This document shows positions 52,442 through 60,181 of a stretch of 64,000 bases of DNA, piece after piece. Origin of the DNA: Limihaloglobus sulfuriphilus (lineage in GTDB: Bacteria; Planctomycetota; Phycisphaerae; Sedimentisphaerales; Sedimentisphaeraceae); NCBI RefSeq assembly GCF_001999965.1, contig NZ_CP019646.1:3534001-3598000 (forward strand). Reading direction: 5' to 3'. Made by a program: the position numbers and the translations under genes. A model generated the notes under the pieces. It saw nothing but the letters and a program-made list of their open reading frames with translations, ran no database searches and had not been told where the DNA came from. How positions within the stretch are numbered: position 1 is the first letter of the stretch; every line of letters begins with the position of its first letter.

Positions 52442-53569
52442 CTAAACTTTCTGCGGCTGAGCCTGTTTTCTTGCGTAATACTGGGTTGCTGTGAACCATA
52501 TGAACCCGGCCAGCTCTCTGGCAACTGCGATGTTGGCCTTTACCAGAATCTTGCCCCTGGCCCGAAGGTACCTGTGCCGGTAACTCAAACGCTGCCCGGC
52601 CCTGTCAGCTATTTCTATTCCCCATTGCGGCCGGCTCTCTCTACGTTTTTTAAGGGCCTTAGATGGAACATATCGATGCCGGTAGTGGTGGGCAGTTTCA
52701 TTGAGCAGCCGCCTTACCCGCTTATTGCCGGCCTTGGTTATCGGGCCTTTTTTTTCTGATTCTCCACTGGAGTCCTCTTTAGGGGTTAAACCGAGGTATG
52801 ACATAAAAGCCGGGGCTGATTCAAAACGGGCAAAATCAAAAATTTCCACCAGAATGGATATTGCCGTGATGGTCTTGATGCCGTGAAAACAACTCAAAAT
52901 ACCTACCATTTCGCGGTAGTCATCCGTTTCTGCCAGCGCCTCAACACGCCGATCACACCTGTCGAGCCTTTCACAACAGTTTATGTACTGGGCGAAATAT
53001 GCCTCAAAGACTTCATTCAGGGCGGGCTCTTCGAAGTTTATACCACGCAGCCAGGTTATATGCTTATCTGTCCAGTGATTGCCCTGATGGTAAATATAGC
53101 TATGACGATTGAGAAACTTGAGTATGTGATGTTGTGCTCTCTGGACATCCTTTCGGGCTGTCTCACGAAGACGCACCAGCTCTCTATCTGCCTCCTGTTT
53201 CTCATTGGGAGCGTGAACCTCGGTCAACAGGCCCGCACTGTAGTACTCCTGAAGCTTCTTTGCGTCCCTGCGGTCTGTTTTTATACGAACTCCGGGTTTT
53301 ACCGGTACCAGAGATGGGGCGATTACCGCACATTTAAAGCCCAGAGCCTCAATCCTGCGCTTGAGAGAAAAGCCGCAAACGCCGGCTTCATAGCAGAATT
53401 CAACCGGCCCAGGTGCCTGACGGGCTATCTTTTTTACTGCCCGTTTAATATCAGAGGGCGTATTTTTGATTGTAAATTCAACAACATTATCCCGATCAGG
53501 GTATTTTATGGCAGCTTTATGTTGTTTTTTGTGTGTATCCATTCCTACATATGTTATAATATTGTTCAT
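52442..53569 (-). CDS. IS110-family transposase (DEDD recombinase), 375 aa
   Basis: The N-terminal RuvC-like DEDD domain has YVGMDTHKKQH, then the Glu in FCYEAGVCG and the Asp pair in IKTDRRDAKKLQEYY. The C-terminal Transposase_20 domain has GIKTITAISILVEIFDFARF, SYLGLTPKEDSSGESEKKGPI at about 255-275 (with the presumed Ser nucleophile) and GNKRVRRLLNETA. The ATG at 53569 gives the standard MNNIITYVGMD start; the longer frame from 53611 adds unconserved residues. It appears intact. Confidence 0.9.
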   Translation of the reverse strand: MNNIITYVGMDTHKKQHKAAIKYPDRDNVVEFTIKNTPSDIKRAVKKIARQAPGPVEFCYEAGVCGFSLKRRIEALGFKCAVIAPSLVPVKPGVRIKTDRRDAKKLQEYYSAGLLTEVHAPNEKQEADRELVRLRETARKDVQRAQHHILKFLNRHSYIYHQGNHWTDKHITWLRGINFEEPALNEVFEAYFAQYINCCERLDRCDRRVEALAETDDYREMVGILSCFHGIKTITAISILVEIFDFARFESAPAFMSYLGLTPKEDSSGESEKKGPITKAGNKRVRRLLNETAHHYRHRYVPSKALKKRRESRPQWGIEIADRAGQRLSYRHRYLRARGKILVKANIAVARELAGFIWFTATQYYARKQAQPQKV

Positions 53570-53723
53570 AACGACCGGTACCTTTCGTATTGTATGCGGC
53601 TCTGTTGCCACAGTGTAATAACCCGCGATTGGCAGGTGCTACGTACACCTTATCGCATAAACCGTAATTATCCGGCTTATGACGAGATTTGCAACCGTTG
53701 GGGCCGGTCGTTCCATATTTTCT

Positions 53724-54102
53724 CCGTGGTGAATAAAAAAGAATTTAAAACCACAGAGACCACAGAGATCGCAGAGAAAACAACAAAGTATGGCAACTAA
53801 ATAAAGATTAAAATATTCTCCGTGTCCTCCGTGGTGAATAAAAAAGAATTTAAAACCACAGAGACCACAGAGATCACAGAGAACGCAGAGAAAGACAACA
53901 AAGTATGGCAACTAAATAAAGATTAAAATATTCTCCGTGTCCTCCGTGTCCTCCGTGGTGAATTAAAAGACTTAACCACAGAGTAGACAGAGAGTAAAGA
54001 GAAATAAAAATAAAAAACCTTGTATTTCACTACGCGGCAGATTAAAGTATAAATATTGAAATTATGAGTAAACAAGCAGAAACTTTAACAAGAGGTACTA
54101 AT
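53724..54102. repeat. Right part of the CACAGAG/CTCCGTG tandem array and leader of the lipase gene
   Basis: Units resume directly after the IS110 right end and repeat about every 100-110 bases to about 53995 (CTCCGTG blocks near 53721, 53817 and 53933). The last 100 bases are AT-rich and lead to the lipase gene with AGAGGT before its ATG. Minus-strand frames here only translate the repeats. Confidence 0.85.
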
Positions 54103-57100
54103 ATGAAAAGCTCCTACCTTATAACAGCCCTGACCCTTGTATTGACAGCCGCATGCTTTGCCAACTCCTCGCCGACTGTTACCAGTGTTTCTGCGAGGCA
54201 GCGGACTGACGGCAGCGGGATCGTGGACATCTGGTACACCCTCAGCGACGCGGATAGTGACCGGTGCGGCATCAGTATTTCCGTAAGTGACGACCAAGGA
54301 ACCACATGGGATGTTTCCGCAAGCTCATTTAAGGGTGATTTAGGAGAAGATATTTACCCAGGCCGCCGTCACATTATCTGGTACTCAAAGTCCGACCTCC
54401 CCGGCGAGTACGGCACAAACTACAGGATAAAGGTGATGGCTCTAAGAAAAGATGTATTAATTAATGGAAATCAGATAAACGAATTAGAACCGTATAATAA
54501 GGCTTGGTATGTTGATTTTCAAGGCTGGGTTCCAGGCGAATATTGGTTTATAAATAATGAAGGTTTAAATGTTGTAGGAAGTGGAGATTATATTCCTGCG
54601 ATTACCACAGTTTACACTGATTTCTCAACCCTTTGGGTGAAAGTGAAGATGAGAATGGAACATTACAGTGAGGGTGGAATAATTATTACTGATAATCCTA
54701 TCGGATCACAACCACTTTTTAATTACCTGTCAGTTTGCTGTCGTCCAATATGGACAGATATATTTGTTAATTATGTAAAAAACGGAGAACAATTTCATGA
54801 ACAAATTTGTGAAGGTTGCATATACCCATGGACCTGGTTTGATATTTCTATTAAAATAGCGGACAATCATCTCAAAGTAAAGATTAACGAATTAGAAGAA
54901 AAAGAAATCACATTTAAAGATTTAAGTTTTGATGAAAATTACAAACTCACAATTTTTGGCAAAAAAGATTGGCTTTCTGGAATTTCAGACATCACTTTCA
55001 ATAAACTTATTGTTTACTCAGCTCTTGAATCAGTTGGTTGCGGAGTTTCAAATGTCTTTAATGTAAACAACCGGGATTCAATTACAGTAAATGCCGTGAA
55101 CAACTGGGACGGCACGGTAACGGTTACCTGGACTGATCGGGGGGGTGTCCGCCTTATCCGACAGGAAGTCGGTAATACTTCAAATGAAACCGGCTGGTCG
55201 GTTAATGGGGGTTACTTCAAGGATACTCTCCAGCCCTCCGGGTTCAAGAAAAAGTATGTCTATATTATCAGAAACCTGAGCGGAACGGAGCTCGGACGCA
55301 GCGGCGAAGTCATGCCGGACATTGTTGTCGTTTTGATTCGGGGTTATGATCCCAATCCTATAGGTGATGGAATTAGCGATAAATATTGGACATCTGATAG
55401 TGGAGAGCAAAACAAAGGATTGGTTGCAAATGTTCACAGCTGGTTTGAAGAAAGCGAGAGAAATATCACATGTTGGGATGCCAGTACAATGTTAAGTGGA
55501 GAAAAAAATGTTGAATGGAACTGCGAAGTACTTGACGACTTCATCTCTCAAAATAGAACAGGCGATTATGAAAATGCGAAAGTTAATTTAATTGGCCATA
55601 GTATGGGTGGTTTGATTTCAAGGCGATATGCTTATGAACAGGATGCATATATTCAAAATGTTATTTGTATTCAGACTCCGCATACAGGTTCACCTCTGGC
55701 AGACATTGCTGGCTGGTTTGCAGGTGAGGCAGGGGAAAATTTAAAACCCAGTTTTTTAAAGACATTCAATGATGATTACCCCCTTGACAAAACGACACTG
55801 TACTCATTCTATAGCGATAATTATACAGATGTCTTAGGCAAATTTTTATATAGAAAAGCAAACTCACATATTACATCTTCCCCTCAATTCACACAATATG
55901 ACGAGCAAAGTGACGGTGCGGTGCCCTTGCTTTCCGGTTATGGCTGGATTTATAAAAAAGACACATATGGTGATCCCAATTATGGCACTTATGTTGAACA
56001 ATGGTTACCACTAATAGCCGTAGGTCCAATGAAAGATACTTGCAATAATGGATTTGATCATTCTACAGGTTACCGACACCCAGACACATTAAATAAAATC
56101 ATGGAATGGCTGGGTTATCCGCAGGCAGACAAATTTTATTTTCAAAAGATGAAAATACAGGGCTTGGAACAAAGCGATCCAGAAAATTTGCCTCTATATT
56201 TCATCAATGGTTTTACAGGTCAGTTTCACAACGCTCAGCCAGTATCAAACACGGTTAAAATTGGCACCTCAAGCAACGCATATTTCCGTGCAATAGTCAC
56301 TGATCCTAATGCTGTATTCACATTAATTGATCCGGATTCGGAAGTGATTGACCCTGTAACTGCTGATTCGGATCCCAATATCATCTATGATCAAGAAAAC
56401 GGTATTATGGCTTATGAGATTGTTAATCCGAACACAGGGACATGGACACTGAGCCTAACCACTCTTATGACAGAACTTAACAGCGTAGAATACGGTTTGA
56501 CAGTATTTGAAGACCAGTTTGTCGCATTTTCAGTAACAGGAGAAAAGGATTGGGCAAATAGTGGACAGGCCATGTTTTTAATGGCAGAAATAGCGGATAA
56601 CGCTGGAGCTGTAACCGGGGCAGCCGTTAACGCTGATATAGTTCTGCCTGATGATACTGTAGAGAGCATTACATTTGTTGATGACGGGACTGGCGGTGAT
56701 GCTGTTTCGGGTGATGGGATTTCCAGTTACACATTTACGACAACTGAGATCAGCGGTAAATATAATGTCCGGGCTTATGCAAGCGGTACAACGGCTTCGT
56801 CTGACAGTTTTGAACGATCTGCTGTTGCTACATTTACCGTTTCTCAAGCTGACATTGCTGTTTCAGGTTCCATATCAGAAGAAGGGGTTGATACCAACCA
56901 GAACGCGTTTTATGATCTCTTGCGGTTTACAGTACCGGTTCAGGTCTCACTTGACGGGGCTTACAGACTGACAGCATCCCTGCTCGATTCAAATTCTGAA
57001 ACAGTCAGTCTGGTCAATTCAGGCACGCTCCGATTGACGAGTGAATCAGGTTCGATAACCGTTGATGTCCCGGCCGAAGATATCGTAAATAACGGCGCTG

Positions 57101-57858
57101 CCGGTCCATATATCCTCCACGGAATAAAGATATCTGACGGAGATTCAGGGCTGACTATTGCTGCTGCTGAGAATTATACAACGGCCGGATATCTGATTTC
57201 TGATTTTGAGCCAAAGGATACTGACAAGGACGGTCTGCCGGATGTTTTAGAGCTATCTATCGGAACGCTTATTGATAACCCTGATACTGACGGTGACGGC
57301 GTAACGGATTATGAGGAGATTGCCTATGGCGGAGACCCGACCAGATACGATCCGCTGACCGATTCTAATCCTTTTGAGGCCGTTACAGACGGCGACGGCA
57401 TGACAGACGGCTACGAAATAAAATATGGTTTGAATCCGCTGATTGATGACACTCTGCTGGATCTCGATGGCGACGGGCTGAGTAATATTTACGAGTATGA
57501 AAATCAACTTCGTCCAGACAAAATTGATACTGACGATGACGGCAGAAACGATAAGTGGGAAATTGACAACGGCCGTGATCCTCTTGTTTATGATGAATAT
57601 CCGAGAAATGATGCGGACATAGACCTCAACGCGGTTATCAATCGGCTTGATCTGTTGATTCTATGCAGCCAGTGGATGGATGCCCCCGGTACTCCATCGG
57701 CAGATATCGCACCTCACGGCGGTGACGGTATTGTTAATTTCCTCGATTTTGCCGTCCTTTCCGGTTCGTGGTTAAGTGAGGTAATCGCACCTCAAGAGTT
57801 GAGCGAAGATTTTGAAAGCGAAGATTTTGAAAGCGGAGATTTCAGCGCCAATCCATAG
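54103..57858 (+). CDS. Secreted lipase-like alpha/beta hydrolase with calcium-binding and dockerin-like repeats, 1,251 aa
   Basis: A signal peptide (MKSSYLITALTLVLTAACFA) starts a large exported protein. Residues about 120-320 form a beta-rich insert. Residues about 425-690 form an alpha/beta hydrolase whose nucleophile elbow is LIGHSMGGLISRRYA, with Ser500. Ig-like segments follow (FLMAEIADNAGAVTGAAVNA at about 828-847). Thrombospondin type 3-like calcium repeats are DTDKDGLPDVLE, DTDGDGVTDYEE and DLDGDGLSNIYEY. A dockerin-like pair (DLNAVINRLDLLILCSQW, GGDGIVNFLDFAVLSGSWL) closes the body. The ATG at 54103 has AGAGGT upstream; the ATG at 54064 lies before the signal peptide. The frame stops at TAG 57856, before a recognisable further domain. 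Confidence 0.8.
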   Translation: MKSSYLITALTLVLTAACFANSSPTVTSVSARQRTDGSGIVDIWYTLSDADSDRCGISISVSDDQGTTWDVSASSFKGDLGEDIYPGRRHIIWYSKSDLPGEYGTNYRIKVMALRKDVLINGNQINELEPYNKAWYVDFQGWVPGEYWFINNEGLNVVGSGDYIPAITTVYTDFSTLWVKVKMRMEHYSEGGIIITDNPIGSQPLFNYLSVCCRPIWTDIFVNYVKNGEQFHEQICEGCIYPWTWFDISIKIADNHLKVKINELEEKEITFKDLSFDENYKLTIFGKKDWLSGISDITFNKLIVYSALESVGCGVSNVFNVNNRDSITVNAVNNWDGTVTVTWTDRGGVRLIRQEVGNTSNETGWSVNGGYFKDTLQPSGFKKKYVYIIRNLSGTELGRSGEVMPDIVVVLIRGYDPNPIGDGISDKYWTSDSGEQNKGLVANVHSWFEESERNITCWDASTMLSGEKNVEWNCEVLDDFISQNRTGDYENAKVNLIGHSMGGLISRRYAYEQDAYIQNVICIQTPHTGSPLADIAGWFAGEAGENLKPSFLKTFNDDYPLDKTTLYSFYSDNYTDVLGKFLYRKANSHITSSPQFTQYDEQSDGAVPLLSGYGWIYKKDTYGDPNYGTYVEQWLPLIAVGPMKDTCNNGFDHSTGYRHPDTLNKIMEWLGYPQADKFYFQKMKIQGLEQSDPENLPLYFINGFTGQFHNAQPVSNTVKIGTSSNAYFRAIVTDPNAVFTLIDPDSEVIDPVTADSDPNIIYDQENGIMAYEIVNPNTGTWTLSLTTLMTELNSVEYGLTVFEDQFVAFSVTGEKDWANSGQAMFLMAEIADNAGAVTGAAVNADIVLPDDTVESITFVDDGTGGDAVSGDGISSYTFTTTEISGKYNVRAYASGTTASSDSFERSAVATFTVSQADIAVSGSISEEGVDTNQNAFYDLLRFTVPVQVSLDGAYRLTASLLDSNSETVSLVNSGTLRLTSESGSITVDVPAEDIVNNGAAGPYILHGIKISDGDSGLTIAAAENYTTAGYLISDFEPKDTDKDGLPDVLELSIGTLIDNPDTDGDGVTDYEEIAYGGDPTRYDPLTDSNPFEAVTDGDGMTDGYEIKYGLNPLIDDTLLDLDGDGLSNIYEYENQLRPDKIDTDDDGRNDKWEIDNGRDPLVYDEYPRNDADIDLNAVINRLDLLILCSQWMDAPGTPSADIAPHGGDGIVNFLDFAVLSGSWLSEVIAPQELSEDFESEDFESGDFSANP

Positions 57859-58224
57859 CAGCTCAGCGGAAATGCCTACTGGTCAGTGGTATCCGATACT
57901 GTATATGAAGGCTCGTATGCCGCAAAGTCGGGCTCTATCAGCCACAGTCAGACGACAATACTGGAAATTACTCTGGATACGGAGTTTGAAAATATCAGCT
58001 TCTATTGTAAAGTTTCCAGTGAGTCCGGATGGGACTTTCTGAGGTTTTATATAGACGGTGCATAACAGGACAAGCGGTCCGGCACAGCAGACTGGACGCA
58101 GCAGACATATTCTATCACACCGGGTGAGCATACGTTTAAATGGTCTTACACAAAGGACGGCTCTGTCAGCAGCGGCTCAGACTGCTGCTGGATTGACAGT
58201 GTGCGAATTTACAGTGAACAGTAA
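57859..58224 (+). pseudogene. Decayed C-terminal MAM-like domain of the lipase gene
   Basis: In the same frame after TAG (57856-57858) the sequence still reads as a domain: QLSGNAYWSVVSDTVYEG, SYAAKSGSISHSQTT, FLRFYIDGA, then TAA (58063-58065), then QDKRSGTADWTQQTYSITPG and GEHTFKWSYTKDGSVSSG up to a TAA at 58222. This domain type is common at the end of secreted proteins. A Trp is usual at the TAG position and Glu at the TAA position, so both stops look like single-base changes (TGG to TAG, GAA to TAA). Confidence 0.75.
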
Positions 58225-58250
58225 ACGATCTACGCCACATGTTTAAAATC

Positions 58251-58290
58251 TGCCCCTGCATTCTTTGATTTTCTTTAGAGTGCGGGGGCA
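58251..58290. terminator. Hairpin after the lipase gene
   Basis: TGCCCC-TGC pairs with GCG-GGGGCA over a T-rich loop. There is no clear T run after it on the plus strand, so it is a weak terminator candidate. The rest of 58225-58566 holds the promoter below and no gene. Confidence 0.45.
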
Positions 58291-58472
58291 AGCGTCATCG
58301 CGATGCCGCTTTGTAACCTTGAAGGCTGCTTCTTATAGATTCAAAAAACACGGGAAAACAAACTAAAGTTTGAATTCTAACTAAAATCGCCTCTCACCTC
58401 GCTTCGCCTGTTGTTCCGTGTTCTCCAGGGGAAAATATCACACACCACGCCGGGGGATTTAAAATTCTATGG

Positions 58473-58501
58473 TTGAATTCCGCTCTCTGCTGTGCTATAA
58501 T
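58473..58501 (+). promoter_or_regulatory. Sigma-70 promoter for the TM1266-like gene and rlmN
   Basis: TTGAAT at 58473 and a consensus TATAAT at 58496 are separated by exactly 17 bases. It lies 72 bases before the gene. Confidence 0.8.
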
Positions 58502-58572
58502 GAGTGGGAAATAACAGCCGAGCGTGATGTTGTTATATTAGATTAGTTATTGTTTTATATGGAGTTATGAGA

Positions 58573-58833
58573 ATGACAGAGAACCACCTTATCCTCGCAG
58601 TACACATTACTGAACGCCTTAAACACGCGGTAGAGATACAGAATGTCCTGACAAAGTTCGGTGATGTCATAAAAACCCGTATCGGGCTGCACGAAGTTGA
58701 CGGGCAGTTGTCTTCGCCAAACGGCGTTTTGCTGCTTGAATGTACCGGGGACGAAGAGAAATATTCCGCTCTTTGCGATGCGCTTCAGGCTGTTACCGGT
58801 GTGGAGATCAAAAAGATAGTTTTCTCCCATTAA
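58573..58833 (+). CDS. TM1266-family iron-only hydrogenase system regulator, 86 aa
   Basis: A small ACT-like ferredoxin-fold protein named for its co-occurrence with [FeFe]-hydrogenase genes. The pattern NHLILAVHITERLKHAVEIQ, VLTKFGDVIKTRIGLHEV and NGVLLLECTGDEEKYSALCD, ending VTGVEIKKIVF, fits the family. The ATG at 58573 is preferred, with GGAG eight bases upstream; the ATG at 58567 is too close to that site. It sits four bases before rlmN. hydF lies 43 kb to the left in this window, so hydrogenase functions are spread out. Confidence 0.78.
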   Translation: MTENHLILAVHITERLKHAVEIQNVLTKFGDVIKTRIGLHEVDGQLSSPNGVLLLECTGDEEKYSALCDALQAVTGVEIKKIVFSH

Positions 58834-58836
58834 TTC

Positions 58837-59886
58837 ATGCAGGACCTACATAAAGACCTCAAATCTCTTACTTTAGATCAGTTAGAAAATATTGTCGAAG
58901 GTTTCGGCAGCAAGAGTTTCCACGCGGCGTATCTCTATGAGTATATACACAGCCGCGATGGTGTTTACGTAAATGACGTAACCACACTAAGTAAAGGCCT
59001 CCGGGCACAGCTCATTGAAAACGGCTGGTATATATCGCAGCTCAAGACGGTCGAAAAGTTCACAGACCCCGACGGCACGCTGAAATATCTGTTCGAAAAC
59101 GAGGACGGCGGCAGATTTGAGTCTGTACTGCTCAACGACGACAACAGGCTTACCCTCTGCATATCGTCGCAGTGCGGCTGCCGAATGGGCTGCAAGTTTT
59201 GCGCAACCGCACGGCTCGAATTCCGGCAGGACCTCTCTGTCGGCCAGATAGTTGATCAGGTGTACAGGGTCAATGCCGACGCGGGCAGGATTGATAACGT
59301 GGTTTTTATGGGCATGGGCGAGCCGTTTGATAACACAGAAAATGTATTTGCCGCGGCGGATATACTTAACTCCGCCAAGGGGCTTAACATAGGAGCACGG
59401 CATATCACCATAAGCACCTGCGGCATTCCCGGCCCGATCGAGGCTCTCGCCTGCCATGACAAGCAGTACCGGCTCGCGGTCAGTCTTCATGCCGCGGACG
59501 ACCAGACGCGGCGGAAACTTATGCCGGTTAATTCAAAATACCCGCTCAAAGACCTGCTCAGTGCCGTCAAGAACTACTGCCGGCAAACAAACCGCAGGGT
59601 AACATTTGAGTATTGCCTCATCGACGGAGTAAATGATTCGGCTGACAATGCAAAACAGCTTGTGAAACTGATCGAGGGTATAAAATGCAACGTAAATCTC
59701 ATAGAGTTCAACCCGTTTGAGGGGTGCTCTTTCAAATCTTCGCCAAGGCGCAAAATCCAGGCGTTCCGGGATGTTCTGGATATGGCGGGCATAGAAGCCC
59801 ACACACGCTACAAACGGGGCAGGAGCATAAAAGCAGCCTGCGGACAGCTGGGTGCTGACTGGCTTGAAAAACAGCTTTGCAGTTGA
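58837..59886 (+). CDS. rlmN: Dual-specificity RNA methyltransferase RlmN, 349 aa
   Basis: A radical SAM enzyme that methylates C2 of A2503 in 23S rRNA and A37 in some tRNAs. The cluster motif CRMGCKFCATA (CxxxCxxC) is preceded by TLCISSQCG. GMGEPFDNTENVFAA, HITISTCGIPGPI and SLHAADDQTRRKLMP are family blocks, and the late Cys in KAACGQLGADW is the methyl-carrying residue. The length is normal. Only three bases separate it from the upstream regulator, so both are driven from the TATAAT promoter at 58473. Confidence 0.94.
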   Translation: MQDLHKDLKSLTLDQLENIVEGFGSKSFHAAYLYEYIHSRDGVYVNDVTTLSKGLRAQLIENGWYISQLKTVEKFTDPDGTLKYLFENEDGGRFESVLLNDDNRLTLCISSQCGCRMGCKFCATARLEFRQDLSVGQIVDQVYRVNADAGRIDNVVFMGMGEPFDNTENVFAAADILNSAKGLNIGARHITISTCGIPGPIEALACHDKQYRLAVSLHAADDQTRRKLMPVNSKYPLKDLLSAVKNYCRQTNRRVTFEYCLIDGVNDSADNAKQLVKLIEGIKCNVNLIEFNPFEGCSFKSSPRRKIQAFRDVLDMAGIEAHTRYKRGRSIKAACGQLGADWLEKQLCS

Positions 59887-59963
59887 TTTTGCCCAGGGGC
59901 AAGGCCGACGATAATCGACTTGAAAAATATTTTATTCTCTGAATTTAATCGAAAGGCTCAAAA

Positions 59964-60140
59964 ATGGATAAAGAAAAGTCAAAACTAAGAAAAGTAGGCC
60001 GCGGAGCAGGATTATGCATACCTTATCTTCTATTTTTCGGGCCGGTACTTATGTCTTTGGGCCTGGGCGGCGGGTATCTGGGTTTTATAGGCGCTCTTAT
60101 GCTGGGGATCGGCCTGGCGGCATTCTCAATGTCTGAATAG
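59964..60140 (+). CDS. Small membrane protein, two transmembrane segments, 58 aa
   Basis: A short frame with GAAAGG nine bases upstream of its ATG. The N-terminus is basic and polar (MDKEKSKLRKVGRG), followed by two hydrophobic segments (about 16-33, AGLCIPYLLFFGPVLMSLG, and about 36-54, GYLGFIGALMLGIGLAAF), and it ends MSE. The positive N-terminus predicts a hairpin with both ends inside. No family was recognised. It lies between rlmN and a secreted peptidase, in its own spacing. Confidence 0.6.
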   Translation: MDKEKSKLRKVGRGAGLCIPYLLFFGPVLMSLGLGGGYLGFIGALMLGIGLAAFSMSE

Positions 60141-60181
60141 CGCTGGAAATAAAAAATATATTTATACATCATGGGGGCATT

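Larger units (their letters stand above)
52112..53723 (-). mobile_element. IS110-family element, IS1111-like, about 1.6 kb
   Basis: Compared with the intact repeat (GTGTCCTCCGTGGTGAA, for example at about 53824), the left flank ends GTGTC-CT and the right flank begins CT-CCGTGG. The element is therefore inserted at a CT dinucleotide, present at both junctions. Subterminal inverted repeats of 13 bp, ATATGGAACGACC (52113-52125) and GGTCGTTCCATAT (53706-53718), place it in the IS1111 subgroup. One transposase gene lies on the minus strand, with a 330-base noncoding segment after it. Confidence 0.85.

Noticed and set aside
52883-53800. 305-codon plus-strand frame opposite the IS110 transposase
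   Set aside because: It is antisense to a gene with clear catalytic motifs and runs into the flanking repeat array. It has no domain of its own.
53639-53911. Minus-strand frame rich in Leu-Cys-Gly (and similar ones at 51748)
   Set aside because: It is the translation of the CACAGAG/CTCCGTG repeat; the period of the peptide follows the repeat.
57856-58065. Stop-codon recoding (TAG or TAA read as an amino acid)
   Set aside because: TAG and TAA end other genes here normally (for example PEP-CTERM gene 2 and pfkB use TAG), and two different stops in one domain fit decay better.
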